Shown here piece by piece: positions 12,762 to 23,632 of a stretch of DNA of 45,702 nucleotides. Positions within the stretch are counted from its first letter, which is position 1. Each line of letters opens with the position of its first letter. Location of the stretch: contig MU130075.1 of assembly GCA_015039465.1 (NCBI GenBank), positions 1-45,702 on the forward strand, given 5' to 3'. Source of the stretch: Phlegmacium glaucopus (lineage: Eukaryota > Basidiomycota > Agaricomycetes > Agaricales > Cortinariaceae). The position numbers and the translations under genes were made by a program. Under the pieces are notes generated by a model. The model worked only from the letters and a program-made list of their open reading frames with translations, was not told the origin of the DNA and ran no database searches.

Positions 12762-13445
12762 AGCCGCTGTGCCATAGGGTAGTATTGGGGTATACTATGT
12801 TTGTTGCCAGGTAGTGGAGAATATGGATTCCAAGCCCAGAAGAGGAGTCCCTGGCATTAAAGGTGTTTTATATGCATATTAGGACGTTGTGGGATGGAGA
12901 CCATGAATTCTTCAATAATCGAACGACCCAAATGCTTAGCAACGTCACGTGATATTTGCGTGGGAATAAATGCACATGGTACGGTCAAACTCCTGTAACA
13001 TTGTTACAAGTACAAACTCGTGGACAACCATAGCAATCGTTTTCAAAAATGTTCACTTCATTTGAACTACTTATCGGTGGAAAATATGATCATCCGCGCA
13101 CGTTTTCCTGATAGGACGACGTTTCAAATAAAAAGAAATTGTGGGTTTAGGCGACTAATCGTTTGCTTCTAGATATACTTTATTCCATCATAATTTATGA
13201 GCGCTAGAATCAGCACACAACCTTACACCATTGTCATTACTAGTACGGTCTAAAAAGACTTTCGGAGCCAGGATCTGAGTTGACCGAGAAGTGAGAGCTT
13301 GCAAGTCTTGGGTGCAGGCACATATCCAGTATAAATTCGGGGACTGGGGCTGGCGGATGAAGGAGCATAGAGCCTGAGTATGTCAAGACTGGTGACTGGA
13401 TAATCTTCCTGATGTGAAACCTCTCTGATGAATAATGCTGTATTA
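12762..13445. other. 3' flank of copy 2
   Basis: The right part of this stretch (about 13060-13445) is the inverted equivalent of the 3' flanks at 18889-19260, 31448-31830 and 34923-35330. It shares the segments around gtgggtttaggcgactaatc, the A/T-rich tttctttttat-type tract and the gaaagtctttta-type tract. No gene is seen. Confidence 0.5.
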
Positions 13446-15178
13446 TTAGGGTTTCTCTGGAATATTAACGGAATTGGCTGACTGTAGAATGACGAATAGC
13501 TTTAGGTAACCTGTCGAGGCACCTTTTTCTTGGATCAGATCAAACAGTCGATACTTTTCAGGTTCCCATGAAAACCAAGTGTCTGGTTCCGGCCCATAGA
13601 TCCTGACAAGTTTCATATGTGTCTGTGCCTTGACCTGGAATTTGTTGTGGATGAAGGACAATGACACGAAGTGAAAATCACTTGCCTTTTTACGCAGGCC
13701 TGCGTGAACCTCGTAGTGTTCCAATCCCGTCATATCTATATTGAAGTATTTTTCTTGGTTATCCCAATCAAGAACGCTTACAACAATCTTGGGCAATCGA
13801 TTGCGGCAAGGGCGCTCGTATTCATCAGCATAGACCAAAGTACTGAAAAGTTGAATATCAGAACTGTGTTCTCCAAAGAAATAATAATCGGGCTTACGAT
13901 GCCTCTACAAACAGTTTAAGAGAACCATGTTTATCACCCTGTTCTCGACAGAGAGAGAACAATCCATTGTCTGTAAGCGGTTCATATGTCATTTCTGCAG
14001 AACAGTCGGTTTGGGTGATAACCACATCCGGTGGGATTAAATATTCGTAAAACCGAAGCTGTTGACAGGTTTTTCAATATCTGTGTTAGGACTGAGATAG
14101 CCCCACAACGTACTGCTTCAATGATTCGTTGGCGAATCATCGGTGGAGCATCAATCCCAGTAAGAACTACAGTGCATACCAATCTTCGACGCGCAATAAT
14201 GGTGACAACAATACGAGGCAGCACTTGTCTACAAAGAAAGGATGTTGGCTACCGACATTCACGCAGATAGTCCCAGGACATACCCGGCGATTTTTAGATC
14301 ATTAATAGCAAGTTGTTGCTTGACAATTCTTTTAGCCGCCCTTGCCTGACTGGGAAGTAAGAAGTTAAGGGAGAGATATTTCGACAACAGAATGATTTGA
14401 AAACATACTATGCATCTACAAATAGTTTTAGGGAGCCGTCAGGTCCAATGTCTTCTCGAAAATGACCGTAAAACCCCGCAGCTGGCCCGTCAGGCGGACC
14501 GCACTCGGGATGATGTTCGCTGGTGGTCCAAGTTCCCCCGGACCCTGGAAGATAATAGTGGTGATATTGGAGCTATGGGAACATCAGATTCTTTATTATC
14601 GGAAACCCAGCATTTCGACACCGACCTCTTTCGCAATCCTATCCAAAATCATCCCAGCGCTTTGCGCACCAGCGAGGTGCACAGTACATACAAACTTCTT
14701 TTCGTACTTAGAAAAAACACTTACCACAACCTCTGGCGCTTGATACCAAGGTGGTGATTTACTATAAATTGAGGCCATCTCACATAAATATGCGTAAGAG
14801 CTAACAGTAGGATTAATAACTTGTAAAGGAAGAGCAGACTAGAGACTTACTAATGACCTGGATATAATTTCAGCGAATTTGAACCTGCACAATTTTGACA
14901 AAAAGTGAACAAGTCTTCGGAACTGAGGTGTCCAGTGCTGGGGCCCGGGACTGGGTCAGAGTAAAAAACAATTTCCGAACTGTCCTCGCGATCATAGTCA
15001 TGTTCCCAGAGCTTCAAGTAACTTTAAGACATTGCTTCAGAATGTGCGAGTAGGTGTAGACACATACTGTTGCAAGCAAAGTCTGCCGGAGTAGCACAGG
15101 ATCATTAATACCGGTGACATCTACGATACATATTGTATCGAGAGTGACGAGAGCATTGGGTAACGGTGGCCTTTCCAT
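13446..15178 (-). CDS. Four-module beta-grasp-like repeat protein, copy 2 (intact)
   Basis: Start ATG at 15178 (MERPPLPNALVTLDTICIV), stop at 13446. The nine-exon structure and phases match copy 1 and no breaks are seen. Module ends read SLKLYPGH, GSLKLFVDA, GSLKLFVEA and YLKLFVILQ. The last intron (13635-13685, GC donor, AG acceptor) is 51 nt instead of 53. Here its retention would keep the frame and add 17 residues, whereas in the other copies retention shifts the frame. The gene is followed on its 5' side by the 3' end of the WW-like/membrane gene on the same strand (about 460 bp apart). By exon 2 (SDPVPGPSTGHLSSEDLF) it groups with copies 1 and 8. Function unknown. Confidence 0.75.
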
Positions 15179-15640
15179 TGATATAACAGTTGTAATTATG
15201 CAGCGGTAGAGTGGCGAGTATAAGTACTGCTTGAGGACGCAGGAAGCAAGTGAGGCAACAGGGCAGCGGTGTTACTTCCATGAAGGGCGCTGTTTCTTTA
15301 AATTTGGTCCTCTGATTGACGTTCAGATGACAAAAAAGAACTGGTTTCTGTTAGATCAAGTGTCAAACAGATATCTTACAATACCTATTGAAAAGCTTCA
15401 TGCAGTTGTGGGCGGAATCCGTGCCGCCGTTCTTCTGCCGGTGAATGTTTGCCATGCAAATAGGTGCAATGTTTGACGGATTTTGGAGCTCCGAAGGGGC
15501 TTGACAGACCCATGGGCTATAGCTCTCCGTGTCCTTCCCTTCCTGCCGCGAAATGCCTGTCGCTTAGAGTTTCGATCATAGGATGATACACCAACTCTGG
15601 CATACTACGAAAAGACAAACAGAGAGAAAACAATTATAGA
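15179..15640. other. 5' flank of copy 2 and 3' flank of the membrane gene
   Basis: The first ~60 bp upstream of the copy 2 start share the CT-rich block (on the minus strand) found before other family starts. The remainder has no supported gene; a short plus-strand open frame at 15231-15476 lacks any support. Confidence 0.45.
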
Positions 15641-17276
15641 CTAAACATTGGAGCTGGAATCACTTGGTGCTAACTTAAACCGTCTGTTCCAGATTGTAGT
15701 GACAACCAGCATTAATATGAGGGTACCGGTAGCCATTGCATAAAAGAAGTATCGAACCGTGAAAGCCTTCGTCAAAAACACACTTGAATAAATGCTGTAG
15801 GTCGTGAAAACAAAGACGGACAGAAAAAAGCATAGAACAGATAGCAATAGCACTGAGTAATGCTGTTCCATGGCACCAGCCGTATTCTTCAATGTTTTAT
15901 CGTTGTCCCTGTCGAGAGATATGTGAATTTAAAGTAGAAACTATTACGCGAATTGACCTACTCAGGACGTTCAATAATTATCTGCTCAAGTTCCGATAGT
16001 TTCTCGTCGACTTTGATATTGAAGCCCATGACCACTGAGCCGAGCGCAAGTCCTATCGATGCGATTATAAAAAATTGAGCAACGTCTACGAGCCCAGGTA
16101 TGGCCAGGAACGCGACCGAAGATCTGAGAATCAATGTCAGTTTATGCGTTGCTCGAGAAGAAAATCAAGAACTAACGCTAGCAAGAGACCAGACTATAAA
16201 GTATCGATGAACCAATAACAAAATGATTGAAAAGGTGGGGCTACGCACCATGACATTTGCGGCGGCCCTTTCGCTTCTCACTTGGGCAACAAAGGATTGC
16301 CAGTGAGCAACTTGAAGCGTTCGTCGATATGTATTGCATGCTACTTGAAAGCGCCTATAGTAATCAGGAGGCATACCGCAACAAGACACCTTCACGATTA
16401 TCTTGAACAATCTTAGCAACCATGATTGCTTGCCAGTGTCGGGATTGTTTGGAATATTTCTTCCTAACTGGTGTCTGTCTACCCATAGTCTGAGGCACGA
16501 CTACGCAACCAAGTCCAGAAAGCAACTCACAATAGCCAGCAAGGATGATTGCAATGATGACAGTATCAGAAAATGGAAGCTTCAAATCTTCCGAAGAAAG
16601 GAATTCTTTAAAATTTTCGATATGTTGGGGTGAGAATGGTGTAGAGGGAAGTTTGAGAGAATTGGCCAGGTTTTCTAACGAAAACGGAGTCAATAAGAGC
16701 ATTCTTTGCAGCGGGGCCACCTACGAAGCGTCATTGAATGCAAAACGAGAAGCGCGTCATTCTTTGCATCGGGCGGGGGTGTATGGTGGCAAGAAAAGGT
16801 AGCTATATATGCCCAGTACTGGCCCCTCTTCCCAACTTGTACAACACATCAGCACATTTCACCAATATCCAAGGTTCAACATACTGACTTGTACTAAATC
16901 CATCATTGTCGAGGCTATATGTTTGCAAGTCGTGAGCCACCTCTGCAACTATCTTGTTTCCGTCCATGAATAATTCGACTTCCGGAGGAATCTTTCGTCG
17001 TACTCGTTCACTCCGACAGTCTAATCCGAACTCGTTGCGATCTTGGTGATTGTACAGGCGTTTCGTTGTCACGACATTCAGATCCTTGTTGTGGAAATAT
17101 TCTGCTAAGCCTGGGTCATTGTGAGGTGCAATGTGTTTCGTCCATCCATCACCGAAGTCATGGCCTGTAAACCTGCAAAGAATGTTAGCCCAAGCCTCAT
17201 TGTGATAGTCTGTCGCTTACTGATCTTTCACACGCACTGGCATCAATGAAGGGAGTCTTGTTGATGGAGAAGTCAT
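15641..17276 (-). CDS. WW-like domain, multi-pass membrane protein (intact)
   Basis: The product starts at ATG 17276 (MTSPSTRLPSLMPVRVKD) and stops at 15641. Exon 2 carries a WW-like block: GHDFGDGWTKHIAP, then YFHN, then LNVVT. This order is typical of a large mushroom family that pairs such a block with C-terminal membrane helices. A middle region (NLANSLKLPSTPFSPQHIEN; LRLFKIIVKVSCCGMPPDYY) follows. Three hydrophobic segments then follow: SGLLLASSVAFLAIPGLVDV with the adjoining FFIIASIGLALGSVVMGF, SVLLLSVLCFFLSVFVFTTY, and YFFYAMATGTLILMLVV. Splicing is consistent throughout, including a 17-nt micro-exon at 16177-16193. The start lies about 160 bp from the start of the broken four-module copy 3 on plus, a divergent pair. 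Decayed pieces of this gene recur beside other copies. The biochemical role of the family is unknown to me; location in an internal or plasma membrane is inference. Confidence 0.75.
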
Positions 17277-17437
17277 GGAACTGGACTATCACAAAGGGTA
17301 CTGACCGAGGGCCAAAATCCGAAGGAATCGCGTGCGCTTGCGGGTATTGGGTTCTAATAGAGATTCTTGACATATGTAACACCGCCCCGCCTCCCCACAA
17401 CTGGTACCTGACTGGAGTGCCGCTGAACATTACAACC
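17277..17437. promoter_or_regulatory. Short divergent intergenic region, possible bidirectional promoter
   Basis: Only about 160 bp separate the membrane gene start (minus) from the former start of four-module copy 3 (plus). The same fused neighbourhood is repeated, more or less decayed, upstream of copies 4, 5, 6 and 7. It contains the CT-rich ccgcctccccacaac-type block seen upstream of family starts. No core element was proven. Confidence 0.35.
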
Positions 17438-18888
17438 GTGGAAAGACTCCACCCAATGTTCTCGTCACAATATGTGTCACGGGTATTAAAGATCCTCTGC
17501 TACTCCGAGATGTTTTATTTGGAACAGTATGTGTCTACACGTCCTCGCTCGATAAAATTTTGTAAAGCTACTTGAAGCTCTGGGAACATGATTGTCGTCA
17601 GACACTGTTATCTTATCTGACCCAGACTCGGACACCGACTCGGACATAGGGCTGTGTTCTGAAGACTTGTTCAGTCTTTGTCAAAATTGTGGAGGTTTTC
17701 TCAAATTATTTGTACGTCACCAGTCTACCCTTCCTCGACCAGTCATTATCAGTCCCCTTCAGTCCTACCAGGATACCAATAGCCCATTTGCCTCAAATTT
17801 ATATCAAATTACCACACTGGTATCAAGCGCCAGATCAGCTCATGCTCTGCCTACATTCCGGGCCAGCTGCGGCATGTTACGGTCATTTTCGAGGAGATAT
17901 TGGACCTGATGGTTCTTTGAAAATATTTTTAAACGCTTAGTATGTTATCGAACCATTCTGTTGTTTAAATGTCTCTCCCTTAACTTCTTACTTCCCAGCC
18001 AGGCGGCTAAAATAACCATCAAGCAAGAACCGAGTATTAATGATCTGAACATCGCTGAGTATGTCCTGTGGAATATCTGCAAGAATGTCGGTAATCAAGA
18101 CTCTTTTCTTTCTAGACAAGTGCTACCTCGCATCGCTGTTACCCTTGTTGCGCGTCGAAGATTGGTATGCACTGTAGTTCTTACTGGGATTGATGATCCC
18201 CCGATGATTCGCCAACGAATCATAGAAGCAGTATGCTGTAGACTATCTCAGTCCTAAAACCAATATTGAAAGACCTGTGAACAGCTTCGGTTTTATAGAT
18301 ATTTCATTCGACCAGATGTGGTTATCACACAAACCGACTGTTCTGCGGAAATGATACATGAACCTCTTACAGACAGTCTATTCTCTCTCTGTCGAGAACA
18401 GGGTGATAAACACGGATCTCTTAAGCTATTTGTAAAGGCATCGTGAGTCTCATTATCTCTATGGAGAATTCAAATCTGATATTCGACTTTTCAGTCCCTA
18501 GGTCAATCTTGAATACATGCAACGCAATCCTTTGCCGAAGATTGTTATAAGCGTTCTCGATTGGGATAATCATCAGCCGTACTTTGATATGGACATGACA
18601 GGATTGAAACCCTACCTACGAGGTTTACGAACGCCTGCGTAGAGCGGCAAGTGATTTTCACATTGTATCATGGTCCTTCGTCTCCACGACAAGTTACAGG
18701 TCGAGGCACGTACAAATACGAAACTTGTCAGGATCTATGGGCCGGAACCAGACACTTGGTTTTCATGGGAAGACTTAAACTATCACCTGTTTGACCTAAT
18801 TCACGCAAAAGGTGCCTCTAGAGGCTCCTCGAAGCTATTCATCACTCTACAGTCAGTCGAATCCGTTAATATTCAGGAGAAAGTCTAG
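17438..18888 (+). pseudogene. Four-module gene, copy 3 (broken)
   Basis: The position of the start codon reads GTG instead of ATG. Exon 1 lacks a stretch that encodes the second strand, so it jumps from VLVT to the CVTGI-like end. Exon 2 has lost several bases after LWEHDC and shifts frame. The end of exon 3 and the start of exon 4 are deleted, fusing QAP to the later GPAA segment. Exon 8 has an in-frame TAG near its start (CCC TAG) and an extra base near 18615. Exons 5-7 and 9 still read well, including a module ending in GSLKLFV. Exon 2 kept the SDTDSD acidic version shared with copies 5b and 7. Confidence 0.85.
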
Positions 18889-19439
18889 TAATACATGATT
18901 ATTCATCAGAGAGCATCTACCTTCGCAAGAGTCTCCAGTCCCCAGCTCCAGTCATCGTCCTCTTTATGTACCCTCACCCAAGCTCTCATTCATTGATCGT
19001 CCACATCCTGGCTGACCTCATGACCTCCGAAAGTCTTTTAGACGGCACTACTGGTAGTAATGACAATGGTGAAAGACTGCTGATTGCGCACTGACATCCT
19101 AACCTTACGACAGAAGGAAGTGTATAATGACGTGGTCCCTCAGTCATTTATCTACCTACACCCGAATGATTAGTCGCCTAAACCCACGGTATTCCATTTC
19201 TTTTTATCTGAAAATGTCATGCATGATCATCCTTTCCATCGATAGGTAAATTAATTGTGAAGTTCAAATATAGTAAGATGTGAGTCCTCTGCTGAAGGAT
19301 TATGGGTTCAATCCGTTTGGTTATCGAATCTATTGAAGTGAGAAAATGCCATAGGACCGTTTATCAAAGCGAGGGCCCCGAATATCAAAAAGGCTGATAG
19401 GCCAATCCCGCCAGATAGCTAAGTTAGGTCAATCTCTAG
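18889..19439. other. Conserved 3' flank block of the family
   Basis: This flank recurs after copies 5b, 6 and 7 and, inverted, before 13446. Shared marks are gacctccgaaagtctttta, the tgattgcgcactgacatcct segment, gaaggaagt..ataatgacg, and aattaattg.gaagttcaaat. It probably includes the 3' UTR and terminator of the family, followed by unrelated spacer. No gene is seen. Confidence 0.5.
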
Positions 19440-20440
19440 GAGCCTTTGTATGGCCAGGAATGCGACGGAAGATCTGAGAATCACTATCAGTTCATACGTA
19501 GCTTGAGAAGAAAACCAGGGGCTAGCGCTAGCAAGAGACCAGACTGTAAATTATTGATGAACCAATGACGAACGATTGAAAATGTGGGGCTACGCACCTT
19601 GACATTTTCGGTGGCACTTTCTTTTCTCACTTGTTCAACAAAGGATTGCCAGTAGGTCTTTAGGATAATCACAATCAAAAGTCAAACCTTCCAAGCCTCC
19701 CTTTGGCCGATACCAGCCCCCAGTCACTGAAGTGGTCTAAATAGATGAAAAGCAATCAGAAGTACATTATACGTACATTTGATAGAAATAGGGATGTTCT
19801 TTTATCTGAGCCATGTCCTAGCCTTACGTTCGAGGCACTATGACAGGTTAGTAATCAGCAGGCAACTCACAAAGCCAGCAAGGATGCTATAATGATGACA
19901 GTTTCAGATTCGAATCTTCTGAAGAAGAAAGGAATTCTTTATATTGGGGTGAGAATGGCGTGGAGGGAAGTTCGAGAGAATCCGGGTCCACCAGGTTTTT
20001 TAAAGAAAACGGAGTCAATGAGAGTATTCTTTCCAGCGGGGCCACTTACGAAGCGTCACGAAACGCAGAACGAGAAAGGCTTCATTTCTTTGCATCGGGC
20101 GAGGGTATATGGTGGCAAGGGAAGTTAGCTAGGTATGCTCAGTACTGGCCCTCTTCCCAACGTGTACAACACATCAGCACATTTCACAAAGATTCAAGGT
20201 TCAGCATACTGACCTGTACTAAATCCATCACCGTCGAGACTATATGTTTGCAAGTTGTGAGTCACCTCTGCCACCGTCTTGTTTCCGTCCATGAATATTT
20301 CGCATCACCAAAGGAATGTTAGCCGAAGTCTCATTGTGATAGTCTGCCGCAGTGCCGCCTACCGATCTTGCACACGCACTGGCATCAACGAAGTGAGTCT
20401 TGTTGATGTAGAAGTCATGGAATTGAACTATCACCGGGGT
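19440..20440 (-). pseudogene. Decayed copy of the WW-like/membrane gene
   Basis: The stretch aligns by eye with 16130-17280. It retains the SGLLLA micro-exon region (about 19520-19540), the WQSFVEQVRKESATENV segment, the middle exon (gaatggcgtggagggaagttcg) and the first-exon region (about 20340-20430). The WW-like exon is mostly missing between about 20280 and 20320, and the last transmembrane exons are absent. It cannot encode the protein. Confidence 0.75.
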
Positions 20441-20628
20441 ATTGACAGAGGGCCAAAATCCGAAGACATCGCACGCTTACCGCTGGGCGTCTAATAGGCC
20501 TGCCAACTTGATCTTGATTTCACACGCTGACATCTAGCCTGACAGGATCACACCACCTTATTTCCTCACCTTGCTTCCTGCATACTTGCACTCGCCACTT
20601 TGCTGTCTGCATTACGACCGTAGCCTCT

Positions 20629-22313
20629 ATGGAAACATCGGAAAGTCCCCCGCTACCCACTGTTTTCGTCACTATCGATCCAATCTGCATCGTCGATGTC
20701 ACGGGTATCAAAGATGCTAGCCTACTCTGGTGGACTTTGCTTGCAACAGTATGTGTCTACATGTGCGCGCTCATTCTTGTGCAATTTTTTAAAGCTACTT
20801 GAAGCTCTGGGAACATGATTATCGTCGGGGAGACACTCTTATTTCCTCTGACCCAGACTCGGGCCCCTACATAAGGCTTGGTTCCGCAGAAAAGTTGTTC
20901 AGTCTTTGTCAAAATTGTGGAGGTTCTCTCAAACTATTTGCACATACACCGCCGCTGTAAGTCACTACGCTGCTCTTCTACAAGTCACTATCAATCCCCC
21001 TATTAGGGAACCACTGCTGATCGGTACTGGCACTCCAGTGTATACTAAATCACCGCACTGGTATCAACCGCCAGAGGTTGTGGTAACTGTTTTCTCTCTT
21101 TCCGAAAAGAAGTATATATGTACTGTGGACCTCGCTGGTGCCGAAAGTGTTGGGATGATTAAGGATAGGATCGTGAAAGAGGTCGGTGTCAAGACGCTAC
21201 AAATTTCTAATAACAGAGAATATGATGTTCCCATAGCTCCAATGCCACCACTATTATCTTCCGAGCACAACCCGGACTACCAGCGAACATCAGTCTGAGC
21301 GCGGTCCATATTACGGGCCAGCTGCGGCATTTTACGGTCATTTTCGAGAAGATATTGGACCTGATGGTTCTCTGAAACTATTTGTGAATGCTTAGTATGT
21401 TTTCAAACCATTCTGCTGTCGAAATGTCTCCCCCCCTTAACTTCTTACTTCCCAGTCAGGCAAGGGCGGCTAAAAGAATTGTCAAGCAACAACCCGGTAT
21501 TAATGATCTGAACATCACCGGGTATGTCCTGTGGACTGTTTGCATGAATGTTGGTAGTAGACCTTTTCTTTCTAGACAAGTGCTACCTCGCATTGTTGTC
21601 ACTGTTGTTGCGCGTCGAAGATTGGTATGCACTGTGGTTCTTACCGGCATTGATGATCCACCGACCATTCGCCAACGGATCATTGAAGCGGTACGCTGTG
21701 GAGTTATCAGTCTTGAGACAAATGTTGAAAGACCCGTGAACAGCTTCGGTTTTATAGATATTTCATCCGACCAGATGTGGTTATCACCCGAACCGACTGT
21801 TCTGCGGAAATGACATATGAACCTCTTACAGACGATGGGTTGTTCTCTCTCTGTCTAGAACGGGGTGATAAACACGGTTCTCTTAAGCTGTTTGTAGAGG
21901 CATCGTGAGTTCCATTATTATTTCTATGAACTCAAATCTGATATTCAACTTTTCAGCCCCTTGGTTTATGCTGAATACGAGCACCCTCAGCACAATTCAC
22001 TGCCCAAGATTGTTATAAGCGTTCTCGATTGGGACAATCAACAGCCATATTTTGATATGGATATGACAGGATTGAAATGGTATGAAGTTCACAAAGGCCT
22101 GCGTAAAGAGGCAAGTGTTTTTCACTTCGTGTCATGGTTCTTCGTCTCCACGACAAGTTACAGGTCGAGGCACATACAAATATGAAACTTGTCAGGATCT
22201 ATGAACCAGACACTTGGTTTTCATGGGAAGACTTAGACTATCACCTGTTTGGCCTAATTCGAGCAAAAGGTGCCTCGAAAGGCTCCTTGAAGCTATTCGT
22301 CACTCTACAGTAA
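20629..22313 (+). CDS. Four-module beta-grasp-like repeat protein, copy 4 (intact)
   Basis: Start ATG at 20629 (METSESPPLPTVFVT), stop TAA at 22311-22313. This stop comes about 13 codons earlier than in copies 6-8, through a change next to the last LKLFVTLQ. Nine exons splice without breaks; the last intron (22111-22163) is GC-AG, 53 nt. Exon 2 has the DSGPYIRLGSAEKLF version shared only with copy 6. From about 21225 to 21955 (exon 4 to the start of exon 8) the DNA is almost identical to copy 6, while exon 3 is clearly different. Exon 8 instead matches broken copy 5b, so the gene looks mosaic. A six-base loss removes a Gly-Pro next to IYEPDTWFSW. The membrane-gene relic lies just upstream. 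Function unknown. Confidence 0.75.
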
Positions 22314-22689
22314 GTCAAATCTGTTGGCATTCAGTAGAAAGTCTAATAATACAGGATTATTCATAAGAGAGCGTCCACCTCAACAAGAGTCCCCAGTCCC
22401 CAGCCCCGCTCTTTTTGTGCCCCAACCCCAAACCTGGCTCTCATTCATTGGTCGTTTCATATCCTCACTCAGGATAGCATAAGCAGCTCCACGTGCTGCT
22501 TGCCTAAACCTCCTTAGATTGCTGCCTGTTGGACTGATAGTCTTTGCCCTTCAGTCGTTTACATCCGGATTTGTTCCCACGGCTCATATCTAGTGTATTC
22601 CGTTACCCGTAGCTATTCAGCGTGTTCCTTGATTCTGATCCATTACTTTCACCCGTCATGTCTCGTCTCTGTCCTACAAAGGTGTTTTT

Positions 22690-22860
22690 CTGATGCTCGT
22701 CTGATGCTTACTGATCTTTCACACGCACTGGCATCAACGAAGGGAGTCTTGTCGTCATTGAAGTTGTCGATGGAGAATTCATGGAACTGAACTATCACAA
22801 AGGGTACTGACCGAGGGCCAAATCCGAAGGAGTCGCGCGCGCTTGCGGATATTGGGTTCT
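22690..22860 (-). pseudogene. First-exon fragment of the WW-like/membrane gene
   Basis: This short stretch matches 17215-17350. It includes the gatctttcacacgcactggc segment that encodes PVRVKD on minus, and the following divergent spacer. An insertion near 22750 disrupts the start region. It shows that copy 5a once had the same divergent partner. Confidence 0.65.
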
Positions 22861-22958
22861 AATAGAGATTCTTGACATAACACCACCCAAACACCGCCCC
22901 GTTTCCTCACAACTTGTACCTGACTGGAGTACCGCTGCATTACAACAACATTACAACC

Positions 22959-23481
22959 ATGGAAAGTCTGCCGCTACCCAATGTTCTCGTCACTCTCAAT
23001 ACGATGTGTCGTAGATGTCACGGGTATTAAAGAATATAGCATACTCTGGCAGGCTTTGGTTCAATGGTTGCGACAGTATGGGTCTGCACGTGCTCGCTCA
23101 ATGCAATTCTTTAAAGCTATTTGAATCTCTGGGAATATGCACCTTTTCCTTTGACCCAGGCCTGGACCACTACATAGGCCTCAGTTCCGTAGACTTGTTT
23201 AGTCTTTGTTAAAATTGTGCAGGTTCTCTCAAACTATTTCCACGTAAACCGTAAGTCACTATACTGCTCTTCCTCGACAACTCATTATCAATCCCAGTAT
23301 TAGCCTTTCATTACTCTCTCAAGCTGCAATGTATAGTCAATCACCATACGGGTATCAAGCGCCAGACATTGTGGTGACTGTTTTCTCTCATTCCGAAAAG
23401 AAGCACGTATGTACTGTGCACCTCGCTGGTGCCGAAAGTGTTGGGATGATTATCACGCGCTTGCTGCTGGCCCTTGGCCTT
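22959..23481 (+). pseudogene. Four-module gene, copy 5a (truncated)
   Basis: It starts with ATG (MESLPLPNVLVTL), but a deletion at about 23005 shifts the frame before VDVTGI. Exon 2 lacks its central acidic part and has TAA in place of CAA (ctttgttaaaattg). Exon 3 (SPYGYQAPDIVVTVFSHSEK) is readable up to the helix. The copy then ends abruptly near 23470 in a short GC-rich stretch and joins the upstream flank of copy 5b. Only the first module and half of the second remain. Confidence 0.8.
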
Positions 23482-23632
23482 AAGGCCTTAATTTCCACTT
23501 GGTTTCGCACTCCAACATCTAGTATTTAATCCTGACAGGACCCCACCATCCCGTTTCCTCACCTTGCTTCCTGCGTCCTCACGCAGTACTTGTACACGCC
23601 ATTTTACCGTCTGCATTGCAACGTTAACCTCT

